A stretch of DNA of 64,000 nt from Tetrahymena elliotti 4EA (taxonomy: Eukaryota; Ciliophora; Oligohymenophorea; Hymenostomatida; Tetrahymenidae). The translations under genes were made by a program, and so were the position numbers. A model generated the notes under the pieces. That model worked only from the letters and a program-made list of their open reading frames with translations, ran no database searches and was not told the origin of the DNA. Shown in pieces: positions 27,558-39,710 of this stretch (the stretch's first letter is position 1; every line of letters starts with the position of its first letter). The stretch is from the NCBI GenBank assembly GCA_000231825.2, contig JH720392.1, positions 93,442 through 157,441 on the forward strand, written 5' to 3'.

Positions 27558-30500
27558 TCAATTCATTTGGTTACTTTTATTATGCTTATTTGTGTATTTA
27601 CTTTTCAAGTCCTAAAAATATTTTGATTATTAAAATTTTATGTGATCTTTAACTCCGGGTGAGTAATTTTTAATTTAATTTCTTATTTTTGCTTGTGAGT
27701 TGCTGCTTCGTTTTTCCTTAAATGAATCTTTTTCTTTGTTTGATTTTGACTTTTTTTGAAGCGACTACTATGTTAATAGTTAATTTTCATCATGACTCTA
27801 TTAATCCTGATTAATGTATCTCGAGATAAACTCATCTTCATTGCATAAGTCATCTACTAAACTCTACACTTAATTTCCTTTAGCAGCAACACTAGAAAAA
27901 TAGCTATTACTTTTCTATTAGTTAATTTAATCAGATTGGTTTTACTGATAATGACTGTTGCTGATACTATTGATCTCTTTTTAAATTGTTACAGGATTCA
28001 TCTATTTCTTTACAGATTTTTTTGAATTATTTTTGTTTCGCTACTAATTCGAACTTGATTCAAAATTTCCACTCTCTAAAAATTGATTGTTTTGTGAGTT
28101 CTTCTTTGTAGAAATAATCAATTACGAATCCTAAATAGCAGAGTTATTTACACTTTTCTTTTTAAATTAAGACACCCCAAGCGAAATATGTATTGGTGGA
28201 AGAACATCTGAAGTAGTATTAGAAGATATATCTAGAGTATTTGAATATATATTATTATTTTCATCTTGTTCTTCTTCATACTCTTCATTATTACTTGAAT
28301 AATTATTACCTTTTCCCTTTTATTAATTCTAATAAGGGTTTCTGTCTATCTCTTATGATGAATTACTCATCGAACGATATTCACCCCTTCCCGATTGAAT
28401 TCTTTATGTCGACTATGTTGACTTTGACATCATGTCTTTGCTCTTTTAGCTGCTGCTCTTATTTACATGATTACTCTAGGTGATAACCTAATTTGGACTG
28501 TTTTGATACCCAATTTACATTTTATTATTATTGCTGCTGATATCCTCAAAATTCTTTTTGTTATGATTTGAACGAAGAGGAGATATTGATTAATTGTGGA
28601 TATTTTCTTTTTTTCTATTTTATGGAAAAGAACTGTTAATTACTATCAATTTGTTCTAATTTGATAAATTAGATGAATGATTATTATAATTGTAATTTAG
28701 GAAATTAGAATCTCTCTCTTTTTTCAAAATATCTTTGTTCATTATTTCATTCTGATGTTTATGTAAATCAACATAAGAATTTTCTGCATGTTTTTTCTAA
28801 GGTTTTGATGTAATCTAAAGAATCTTTTTTTATTTTTTCTTTTTCTTTTTTAACGATTCATCTCTATCCGATTTTGTCTATTTGTACTCACTGTAAGTTT
28901 TATTTGTTATAGAATCAAACAAAAACTTCGACTGCTGAGTATAAAAATTTTTCAGCTTGCTCACTAACTTTTGATAGCTATTCCTTTCATCTGATCCAAT
29001 CACCAGTGGATTGAAAAATTTTCTATTCCCCTAAGACGCAGATCTTGACATTCTCTGCTGTTATAAATTATTAAAATAATTCAAATGAGGCTAAAATCTT
29101 AATGATTCATTAGTCTAAGTTCCCGCTTCCTCAGTTTAAATAATAATTTAATTCTCTAATTAAAAACCCTTCTCGATAGAAGAATTTTCATATTAATATC
29201 TATCATCTCTTAATCTGCTAGAAGCACTCAACATATTTGGACTTACATTCCCCCTACTACTTAAATTGTCATTTGAAGTAGTGCTATGCGAATTCAACCC
29301 AAATTTCCCAGAAACACTTAACATATTCTACCCTGAACTAATCCTAAACTGAGGAGTTCCTTCTACTTTATTCTAATTCAAACTAAAGAGATACCTCTAA
29401 TCTCTCTACATCTACTCATTTCTAGCTTATTAATTATTCTCTTCTTTAAAAGTTAATTTTGCTAAATTATCATTATATTAATTAAACTATTTTTATTAAT
29501 TCTACTATTGAAACTATTAATTTAATTCATTCTATGGAATATACTATAACTGTTACTAGTTATACTATTAATTAAATTACTATTATTATTATAAACTATA
29601 TTGCTAATCCTATTATTGATTATATTAATACTGTTATTGCTCTTATTAGTTATATTGCTGTTATTATGGAGTATATTATTGTTGTTAATTGTATAATTAA
29701 TCTTAAATTAATTATTGCTGTTGTAATTTAAGTTGCTGTTGAAGCTATATTTATTGCTGCCTTAAGGCTAGCTTTTGCTCATGCTCTATTTACTTCTACA
29801 TGGCGAATTACTATGAATTCATTGCACTTTTTTCAAATATATCTAATGCATGCTCAAAATTCTTCACTGGGATGTTGGCTTCACTATAACTTCTTAACCT
29901 TTAACTATTCCCAAAAGTACCTTCGCCATTATTAATATGCCTTTAGTTTTTTAATACTTAGTTCTCTTAAAACTATCTGATTAGACTCACTTATTCTGAT
30001 TTGTAATTATGATCTAAATTCTTAGAATTTAAAATCTGAGAATTCTTTTTTTCTTCAATCATTTCATGTATGCTCTTTTTTTTGCCTATAACTTTTGATG
30101 AATTATCAGGCTATTCTTCTATTCTGATATAATCTCCTGTGTCTTACATTAAATTTTATTGCTTTTATCTAATTTAACTGTCGATACTAATATTGCTCAT
30201 ATTATTTTAAATAGTGCTTTGTTCATCCCTGCTTGAAATTCTTTGTGAAACTATTTAAGGAGGAAGACCCAAATACGCTAAATGAGCATCATGTTAACTA
30301 TTATGCTGATTCTAATTATTCTAAAACGCTCCCTTAGATCCTAACTAGCTCTCTGGAGTAGGATAAACATAACTTTCTACTGGACGAGTATACTAATTTA
30401 TACCTAATCCTTAATTCTCTAATTATTGATTGCCTAATTTCTAAGATATTTTAAGAAAATTTGGCTCCCTTTTATTTTAACTTGAGCTTTCATCTATTTA

Positions 30501-30674
30501 ATGAACCGAAATCAAAGATTGAACTAATTCCTTCTTTTCTCTTATCAATTGGCTTATGTTATCATTCTTTTACTATTATATATCTTTTGAATTACTTTCT
30601 TTCATTAGCTTCTGAATCTTCGATTGATCTATTATTTAAAAATCATGTTTACTTTTAACTAAACTTAAGTACAT
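27558..30674 (-). CDS. Large intronless Gln/Asn/Ser-rich protein
   Basis: One uninterrupted frame of 3117 nt (1038 aa). Around residues 270-400 the sequence is nearly pure Gln/Asn/Tyr with coiled-coil-like heptads just before it (EHEQKLALRQQQ). Later parts are Ser/Asn-rich with basic segments (KKKKKQKKILQ) and an acidic patch (EEYEEEQDENNN). There are no membrane segments or catalytic motifs. The upstream ATG (MYLSLVKSKHDF) was chosen; a second candidate ATG follows 23 codons later. It is most likely a disordered scaffold or RNA-granule-type protein, by composition only. The complete lack of introns over 3 kb contrasts with the intron-rich kinase genes nearby. Confidence 0.85.
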
Positions 30675-31126
30675 TAATGTTATTTTATCTATTTATTGCT
30701 TATTTGTTTATTAAGCTCTTGCAATCCTTTGAAAAAAGAAAATCAGCTATATTTAAAAAGTATCTCAAATAAATAACTCGATATTATTTCAAATCAATGA
30801 AAAAATCTTAGTAAACACTTTCTTACAAAAATCAGTAACAAACAATATCGTTTGATTGAAAAAATAAATAATATCGCGTTTAAATAAATTTTCATGTTTA
30901 ATTCATCATCGAATAGATAATATTATATTCATTTTCAAATTTTAACAAAATAAATTTTATCAGAAGTATTTAAATACTGCTTACATATTTTAATAACTAT
31001 TTCTACTCTTTATACCCATCTTCAAAATAAATCAAAAAATTTAATAAAAATAATTATATCCATTCAAAAAAAGACAAATCTTTTTCAACCATTTAAATTT
31101 AAACTCACTTAAAAAAGCGAGTTTCA

Positions 31127-32405
31127 TCAAAATTTAAATCTTTCTTAAAATAAATTTGAAATAATAATTAAGTTATATTAGAAATAATCTATCAACTTCA
31201 TAGAATTTAAATTTGGGATACTTTTATCTAAAACATTAACATAGGGTTGGCTTTATTTAATTTTTATAAGCTTCAATTACCCAACGTTTTTTAAACATGT
31301 TTCTGTTAAATAAATGTCATATTAAAAAAAATTTTAAAGAATCCCCCCTATTAAGCCAATTAATTGGTTAGTATATTATTAATATTTATTTTTAGAAATA
31401 ATTTTTAAATTACAATATTTTTTACTATTCATCTAAAAATCAAATAGCTTAAATTTAGCTATTTTTTTGAACTTTAAATTAATTGGATTTATTCTAAAAA
31501 GTTTTCTTTATATTTCTAAAATAGATTTAAAGTTTGAAAGTTTTGACTGATTTTCTTAAAATAAATTAATGATCAAGTAGATTTATTATTTCTATTGGAA
31601 GAATTGAATGCAAATTAATTACCTTGTTTGGCATAGACATCACCAAAATTTTGATCTTTGATTTCTTCAGTTAAATTGCAAAAATTAGCTAAATGGGTCA
31701 AAGGTATCATACTAAACTAATTAAAATGATAAAATATTAAAAAAACCAATTATTTTAAATTTATTAATATAAATTTATAATAAAAATCTTCTTGTAGGTG
31801 TTTTTAAGTTTTGATACTGGATTTTAATTAATTTTTTAATATAATTTGATTATAATGGAAATATTGCAAATGTATATTTTCTATTATCCTGAAGATTGCT
31901 TTTAAAATATAATAATTTCTAGTTTTATTACTTAATCAATTTCAAATGAGACAGTAACAAAATTCATTGCTTGAACTATCTCATCAACTTATCTGAAATA
32001 TTTCTCATTCAAATAACTTCTTTTTTACAATTATTTATTTATTCGATCAGATCTCTGCTCTTCTTCTTTATAATGCTTAAAACTTCTTTCCAATTTTGTG
32101 CTGCTTCTTAATTTGCTTTTAACCTATTTTTTTTACATCCCTTGCAAATCAATATAAGAATCAATCGAATCCTATAAAGCGCTCTAATCATTCATTTAAA
32201 TTGGTGAGTTCTTCATTTAACTTGATTAATTTCTTTGCCTCTTTGGAGGAGAATGAGAATTATTTATTCTAACTACACTCGATTTAACTATTTAATTTCC
32301 TTAGTAATTGTATTTAACATCTTCATGTTACAGATAAGGTTCATCTTACTCATATACTATACGACCATATTTATTAAGCTTTACTTTATCTTAAAAGTTT
32401 CCCAT
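31127..32405 (-). CDS. Small basic protein of unknown function
   Basis: Three exons: 32405-31932, 31716-31623 and 31302-31127 (744 nt, 247 aa). The introns are 215 and 320 nt, GTAATA...TTAG and GTAATTAAT...ACAG, in phase. The protein starts MGNF, so Gly2 could be an N-myristoylation site (inferred). A Ser/Asn/Gln-rich first half contains SHSPPKRQRNQSS. A helical, charged region follows (STKLERSFKHYKEEEQRSDR) and then a folded-looking end. At the first acceptor an alternative AG five nt downstream would give a stop after 14 codons; the upstream AG keeps the downstream coding block and was preferred. No known domain was recognised. Confidence 0.65.
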
Positions 32406-33244
32406 AGCTAATAAGTATGCAATCCTTTGTATAATGTTTTTTAAATCCTATTAAATTGAGAGCTAAATCGATCGTCCTTATTACTTTATATAATATTTTA
32501 CAATAACGAAATTAATTGTATTTTACTAAATAGATTAATAATTTCTTTAATTCACTAAAATTAAGCATCAACCGATTAAATTGATAATAAACATATAATT
32601 AATAATAAATAACACAAATCTTTATTTATTTACTATTCGTTGATTGCTCGCTTTTATTAATTCAATTAGCTTCATTAATTATTTGCTTGTTTTTAAAAAT
32701 ATCTACTTTAAAAATATGAAACTTCACCATTTTTTTTAGGATTTCTCTGTAAGATCTATCTAAGTAATTGATAACACAAAAAACTAACTAATTAAATTTA
32801 ATCAGACAATTGTTATTTTTTATACTTTAGTTTCTCATTTATTTATGAGCTAAAAAGAAATTAGATAAATAAATTTTTTATTTAAACAAATGTTGCCTTG
32901 GTCCCCATCTCTTTACATAATTCATTTGATAAAATATTTAAATATATGGTAGATAGATAGATAGATTTAACAATTTATCAAATTGTAAAATAAATCTGAA
33001 AATCAATAAAATAAATTTATCTTTTATGATAAATCCAGTATTTGTTTAACAAAAAAAGTATGAATGAATTTTGAGAAATTAGTTGGTTTGATTAAAGATT
33101 GGATGGATTTAATATAAAATAAATAGATAATTTTAGTAGATACATATTTAGTTGAAAAACTTTTTTAGGTTATTTATATAGTTCTTATATTTTTAATTAA
33201 ATATTTAATTAGATTTGGAAGGAGTGAAATAAAACAACAACTAC
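32406..33244. other. Intergenic
   Basis: AT-rich, with a short GATA run near 32950. No coding frame was supported. Confidence 0.6.
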
Positions 33245-34429
33245 TCAGTATCGTTTTGAAGAACTTGTAGACAATTGAGGAGAATTCTTGATGAGACTAT
33301 TATTCATATAGTTTTTACTAGGAGTAATCAAAAGATTTCCAGTAGTTTTCTTAGGCAATTAAGTTTTTTTACCAGGCTGCAATGTATTTAAGTTGTTGTT
33401 AGTTATGCTATGTTTTTTAGGAGGATTTATAATTTCTGAGTAGTCTTAAGAGGATAAGAAATCTTATTATCTAATTTAAGAATCTAAATGGTTATGAAAA
33501 CTATTCTAAAAAGTGGAGCTTTAATTTTATATTTGAGACTAGGCACTTTGTTTGATAGGGAGTTGTTGGAAATCACTTTCTTTAAAAATACCAACCTAAT
33601 CTTAGTTTCTGATTTCAATATAATTAGACTTTGGGTATTTTTAAACAAGCTCATAATTATCACCTTTACTAACAAAAAAGAAATCTTTGCCTTATGAATG
33701 AGTATCAACTAAAGCAACTAAATTAATTTTAGTTTAAGTATCTTAATAATCCCATAAATTATTATTTTAAGTTTTATTATTTGTATCATTATATTAATTA
33801 TCGTTATTATTCTTTCTATCGTAATTTTTTCTTTGTTCCTCTTTTTTCTATTCTCTTTTCAAATACTTTTAATAACAAATAGTAACATTTGTTGGTAAAC
33901 ATTCTTCTATATTATCATCATCAGTTAAAAAAAAGTTAAGATTATCATTCTTCTTTTTGAAAATGGTAAAAAGATCCTCAATTTTCTTAAATGTTTTCAG
34001 ATTCTGCTCTATTCTATCATACATATATTCATAGCTTAGCTTCTCAATCTTAGAATAATTCAAATCACTATTGTATGGTTCATGATTTTAAAGAATTGAA
34101 TCCAATTGTGTTCTTGGCTCTACTTAATTCTAATAATCAAGAACCTACTCTTTTATCGGATGCATTTTTTCATATTTAAACTACTTTTTCGTTCTTACTA
34201 TCTTATCTCTTAATTCATCTTCTATTATATCATCCTTCACTTATTCTTATTTTACAAAAGCAGGATATTCTGGCATCAAAGGATAGTCCAAAATAATTTA
34301 TGATCTCTCAGGAAACAAAGATTCATCCCTATCATCTATCTCCCAACTTTGCTAATAAATCTGATTTTATTATTCATTTAATTAACTGTTTTAAGTTTAA
34401 ACCATCTGCTATAATTTAGGGTTATTCAT
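33245..34429 (-). CDS. Intronless protein with SH3-like segment
   Basis: A single frame of 1185 nt (394 aa). After a Gln-rich start (MNNPKLQQM) there is an acidic/helical half with coiled-coil tendency. Around residues 235-290 the segment LVALVDTHSQGKDFFFVSKG...NQDQVGIFKESDF has the spacing of an SH3 fold: an ALxD-like strand, a KGD turn, and a G-[IL]-F-x-x-x-[DN]-[FY] end. The tail is Ser/Asn/Thr-rich with basic residues. The SH3 call is by pattern only; some hallmark residues, including the conserved Trp, are absent. If correct, the protein would bind Pro-rich partners. Confidence 0.7.
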
Positions 34430-35226
34430 TTTATTCTTAACTTAGATATGTTTTACTTCTTTTAAACTCGTACACTATGTATTTATCAATATGATATTTT
34501 TTACAAACCTATTCGTTTATTTTATAAAAAATTCAATTTAAAATTATTATTAAATTTTTAATAAAAACAAAAACACTCTTGATTATCGCAAATTTATCTG
34601 TTGGTCTAACAAAATAATCATTCATTCATTTTAATAATAAATAAATATTCTTTGATTTTTCATTTATTCATTCTATTTGTTCATTTATTGATTCTATTTG
34701 TTCATTCATTCTAATTTGTTCATTTTTTAGCAAATAAAAATGTTGTCCCAAATAGCTTTTTTCAATAAATAAAAATTAAAAGACAATTTTGTTTGATTTA
34801 AGTAGTGTATGAGACTTTCATTTTTATGTATTTATTTAAAAAGAGGGTCAAATCCTTAAAGGCCACAAGGAGACTCTCTTAGGCATACTGGTTTGCATGT
34901 ATAGAAACATATCTTGATTTATTTTAATAAAATAAAATGAAAGAAATTGAAAAGTTTTACAACAATTTTGAAAATAAATTTGAAATAAATATGCAAATGA
35001 ATGAAAAATTAATTAGTTTATTAATACTTTGTAGCTTTTTGAAACATAAGAATAAAAAGATTTGCATAATATTATTTGATCGTTTGATTGATTAATACTT
35101 GATAAATAGCTTTTATTAATTAGGGATATAGCAATACACACAAAGTTTTATAAATTTACTGAAACAAACCAAAAATTTAGCAAAAAAGAGCAATTTGATC
35201 AAAAAGAAATAGATTTTATTGAGTTT
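34430..35226. other. Intergenic with small GC-richer island
   Basis: Contains ATTC simple repeats at 34620-34700. A GC-richer 60-nt island lies at about 34845-34905; it has no tRNA fold that I can draw and only a 20-codon minus frame. Otherwise AT-rich. Confidence 0.5.
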
Positions 35227-35808
35227 ATGTCAACTATTCCTTGTTATTCAGTGCCTGCTCCAAATGAAAAGTCTAAGATCTTGAAAAAGATATTACTTTG
35301 GATTTGGATTTGGTAGATACTTCTTTGTGGGGCTAAAGGATATTTTCTTTCAAAGATTGAGTTTTTTTCTGAATTAGTGGCTCTGGGAGTCCTTTGGTTT
35401 TCTTTTAATTCTCTGAACTATTGCAACTGTGTTTTTTACATATTTGTTTGCATAATGAATGGAGTATTTATAATTATTAACCTTGCTACAAAAATTTAAG
35501 ATGGAATAGTAATTACTGACTTCTAGGATTAATATTAAAAAATATATATTATTCTCTCTTCGATAAGCTTTGTATTTTATATAGTTAGCATCTACTTTGC
35601 CTTCTAAGCATACAAAGAGTTCAAGGGTATAGCATACGACATCCTTGTGGCAACTTAAAATCATGAACAATCCATTTTAAGCTAATTTAATTCTCCATTG
35701 AAATTCAGAACATTTGCAAGCAATTTGAACTCTGCTAATAAATTAGATTAATAAGATTCTTCATAATAATTTAATATAGATGAACTAAAAAAATACAAAT
35801 AAAAATGA
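35227..35808 (+). CDS. Four-helix integral membrane protein
   Basis: Single exon, 582 nt (193 aa). After a short cytosolic start (MSTIPCYSVPAPNEKSK) there are four hydrophobic segments. They lie at about residues 20-40 (ILLWIWIWQILLCGAKGYF), 45-65 (LVALGVLWFSFN), 70-90 (VFYIFVCIMNGVFIIINLA) and 110-135 (IYIILSSISFVFYIVSIYFAF). A polar Ser/Gln/Asn-rich tail follows. The frame is open upstream for about 40 codons without an ATG, so this ATG is the likely start. No family was recognised; the layout suits a small endomembrane or plasma-membrane protein. Confidence 0.8.
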
Positions 35809-37221
35809 ATAAAATCAATATCAAACTCTCTCTTATTAAATATTTTAATTGTCAAATATTTACTGTAAATACTTTTGTTTTCACAATTTGAATCATTTCA
35901 TTCATATCTCAAAAATTAACAGTATACCATTTTATCATCTCTCACCATATTTTTCTATTTAAAAATAAAAATGTTTTGCTGCAAAAATAAAACAATTCAT
36001 CAAATTACATTTTGGCTTTATAAACCCTTCAAAAACTAACCCTTATATATTTGAATGAGTTAATATAATAACAAATCACATTATAAAAACCAATAGGGTA
36101 ATTAAAATAATTAAAGAGTTTTCATGATATTTTACAATTAAACTAAGAACATTTTTTTGGAAATTTTACAAGAATAACCTATTTCATTTTCTTTTTTATT
36201 AAACTTTGAAATATTGATATTTAATAAATTATTTGTATTTATTAGATATAAATTTATTAGTTCAGAGTTGTTTCCATTTATATGCCTTGATCAGTTAATT
36301 TAACTTAAAAATTTACATAAAACCAAAGGATATTTTGAAAAAAACAACTTAATGATTAAAGTCATCAAAATTTTATTATTATTTTATAATTTATCTTAAA
36401 GCATATTATCATTTTTTTTATTTTAAATAAAAAATAATAAATACCTCATTTCATTTTTTTGTTGTTTTTAACTAAAAATTAAATATGATAGAATATTGTT
36501 TTCTTATTCTCTCTGAAATAATGTAAATTTATTTTAGATTTGTTTCTTTAAATATTTATTTAATTTAACAAAAAATAAATATGACCTCCTTTAAATTTTA
36601 CATCAAAACATGGTGAATAATAGTTAAAGTATATAAAGAGTTTTAATAATATTTAGTAATTTATTAAAAAACATAACATTTTTTCTAGAGTTTTAAATAA
36701 GGAAAAATTAATTTGTTCATCCATTCTCTTTTTTTATGAAGAAAATGCGAGAGAATATTATTGATTTATCTAAATTTGCATGATATGACATAAAATTATA
36801 TTAGATTTCTTACCATTATCAAAAATAATTGATTTTTTAATGCTCTTTGCATGATATGACATAAAATTATATTAGATTTCTTACCATTATCAAAAATAAT
36901 TGATTTTTTAATGCTCTATTTTTCAAAAAATATATTTTGAAATTTCAAGAAAAATTAAACGAATGAAAAAGAAGCTTGTAGAAATAATGAGTGCATAAAT
37001 ATATTTATTATGTATAGAGGTTTTGATTATATTTAATATGATTTCTCTAGATTTCTATTAGAAGAACATAAGTAAGTAAGATATAAAAATATTAATAGAG
37101 ATATATAATAATATTTTGATAAATAGAAGTAGCAGTATTATTAATTAATACAATACAAATCTAATTATTATATAAAGAAACATACTGATAGGAAAGTAGA
37201 TTTATAATTATTCATTTAAAT
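35809..37221. other. Intergenic with perfect 71-bp duplication
   Basis: AT-rich, no gene supported. It holds the exact tandem duplication at 36775-36917 and the presumed promoter of the TraB-like gene. Confidence 0.6.
36775..36917. repeat. Exact tandem duplication, 71-bp unit, two copies
   Basis: The two units (36775-36845 and 36846-36916) are identical base for base, each holding GCATGATATGACATAAAA and ending in TGCTC. Perfect identity in such AT-rich noncoding DNA points to a very recent duplication or an assembly artefact. Confidence 0.95.
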
Positions 37222-38861
37222 ATGATAGCAAATGCAGTGAAGGTAATATTTACCAATTTGAAGAAGCAAAATAAGCAAGCAAATAAAATTACCCATGAAG
37301 TTTAATTCTTCTTTAGTAAAGAAGAGAGGATTATGAAATGGAAAACTTTTTAAAATCCAAGAATGAAAAAGATGCAAGAAAAGTTATCAGATAAGTTTAA
37401 TGAAGATGAAGAAAAATACATTCAAAGGAAAGAGCGTAGAGAAAAAGAGCTTAAATTTTTAAAAGAGTACGAAGCTTATCAAAAACTAAAAGATGAATAA
37501 CTGAGTGAAGTTCCTGCTAATTTGGTTATTAAAAATCTGTATTATCCTTAAACTAACACCTCTGTTCTCTTACTTGGTGTTGAGAAAAGAAATTAAATGC
37601 ATGCCTCTTTTGTCCATGGTAATCATTATTTCCAATTATCACAACATTCTTTCATAATTTGTCAAAAGAAACATTTCAAACATAAAATCGTTCTTTATTT
37701 TGATCATTTTGATGGCTGATTTGAATGATTTTTTAATTCAGAAAAAATAAATTTTTTTATTGAGAAAATTCTAGCTTTTATTCAAAAAAATATTAAAAAT
37801 AAAAAATAGATTGTATGGTAAATTTAAAGCCTAATTTAGTAACTACTTAGATAGCACCTGATATGCCATATTTTATTAGAACAAAGATATAATTTGATTA
37901 GGCATGGAGCCGTTTTGTAAAAGGGAAATTTGACTATAAATTTTATGTAAATCCTGATCCAGTTAGTTTATATGATATAATGCTTACAAGTGATAGTATT
38001 AATTAAATGATGAATGGAGGTATCATTAATTGTTAGGATGTATTTGAAATAGGAAGTTTATTTGTATACACTAAAAGCCATATTTCTGAGGAATTTGAAG
38101 TTGATACTTATCTTACTCCATTGCTTTATTTGTATAACAATCCTCATATACATTGTAACTTAGTAGTTAATGATTATCCTTTCCTTAAGTATAGAGAAAA
38201 TGTTAACAAGAATATTAGTTTGCCAGATTTAAAGGATTTGTTTGATTAATATAAACAGGTTTTAGAAGAACAAGGTGTCAAAACTATGTTTGATCCTTTA
38301 CTTCTTAAGCCTGAATTATTCATCAATCCAAAGGTTGCTTACATTACTGAAACAATAAGAAATTCTTGTTACACTTCTAAAAAAGTTATCGCTATTGTTG
38401 ATAGATACATGACAGATGAGATAGAAAATTATTGGAAAAAATTATCAAAAGACCCTTAAAGTATAAATAGATTTTTGAATGATGATTACTTCAAGTAAAA
38501 TTTGATAGAATAAAAAGAGCAGGAAATGAAACAAACAAAGAATTAAATTGGACCAGTTGTTACTGAAAAAGGTATTTAAATTGAAGACTATTCAGTGAGA
38601 GATACATTCTTAGAATATGTAGAAAAACATGTTTTGTTAGATTTGATGCTTGGAACTTATGTCAGAGAATACTTTATTAATAATAAAATCTTCCCATTCA
38701 CAGGAAAAAAATATACTGGTTAAAGAACTATGATTTAATAAATATTTGTCATGCTTGATCATTTCTATAACTAACATACTAAATCTACTAAAGAATAAGA
38801 AGCTCAATCCTTTGATGAGCGTCTTGTTCATGGTACACCAAATGAAACTAAACTTTAATGA
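37222..38861 (+). CDS. TraB-family protein, degenerate
   Basis: Two exons: 37222-37618 and 37810-38861 (1449 nt, 482 aa). The 191-nt intron is GTAATC...AATAG. A lysine-rich, coiled-coil-like N-terminus is followed at about residues 110-150 by a strand and helix (TSVLLLGVEKRNQMHASFVH, then a KPNLV strand). This matches the opening of the TraB fold (VxxxGTxHxSxxS...KPDxV). Near residues 345-365 KKVIAIVDRYMTDEIENYWK resembles the closing TraB motif (VVAVVGxGHxxGI). The conserved histidines and glycines of canonical TraB proteins are missing in both places. Family membership is an inference from layout; a catalytic role is doubtful. Confidence 0.7.
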
Positions 38862-39710
38862 AATACTTAAAATTAATTAAGATTTACTTCTTTTATTACA
38901 AAAAATTGTAACTTTATTTTTATTCTGTTCACACAAAATACCTAATCCTCTTCAAAAAAAATTTAGTTTAAATTTATTCAAAAATGTATCATTCATTAAT
39001 TTATCACTTTTTTTTAAATTGCTTTAAAATGCTAATTATACAATAAACTATTTTGATACCATATATTTTTTAATATCAGAACCTTAAAAATATTAATAAG
39101 AGCAAAAAAAATTATCAGAAAATTCTATGTATAAAATTAATAAATTTCTCTAAAAATAGCAGTCAAAAGAAGAAATGTGGTATTCTGTTAAAAAAATTAC
39201 TTTTATCATTCAGTTAATATTTTTGTTTTTAAACTTTCTTCTCAAATAAAAATTGGAGTATGTGAATAATTCACTTTAATTATTTTAATTAAATATATGT
39301 TAGATCTTCTTAATTTTATTAAAATTGCATTTTTATAAAAAAAGAATATCTAATTTAATTATTTAATAAAAAAATTTTATTTATTTCATTTTTCTTTTAA
39401 AATATCATTTGTTTTTCATTGTTTTTAAAAAAATGAATAATTAAGTTTACAACATATAAAAACACAGAAACTAATTACATAAATTAATTTTACACATTTT
39501 ACATATTATAACTTATTTATTCACTTATTTTCAAATTTTAATTTATTTCTGATATAAATCAATGCGCCTTTCATTGATGAGTCTAAAGACACTTTTGTAG
39601 TCAATCTTCTATGCTTTAAGATCAAAATATTATTTTTTTATAAAAAAAAAGTTTAAAAATAATTTTACTCTCTCTTGTTAACAGAATCATTTTATAAGAA
39701 TAACCTTAGT
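38862..39710. other. Intergenic, with a GC-richer block
   Basis: The 3' flanks of two converging genes. At 39551-39625 there is a GC-richer block that reads as protein-like on both strands (plus NAPFIDESKDTFVVNLL, minus KIDYKSVFRLINERRIDLYQ). I could not attach it to a gene with consistent phase. Confidence 0.45.

Noticed and set aside
33488..33697. Plus- and minus-strand standard-code frames within the SH3-like gene
   Set aside because: Both are off-frame shadows of the long ciliate-code frame at 33245-34429.
34845..34905. A possible tRNA in the GC-richer island
   Set aside because: A TCAAATCC box is present, but no acceptor, D or anticodon stem could be drawn.
39551..39690. Extension of the micro-exon gene into the GC-richer block at 39.6 kb
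   Set aside because: Phase did not fit after the TTG exon. The exon 39738-39711 fits spacing, phase and stop, so it was taken as terminal.
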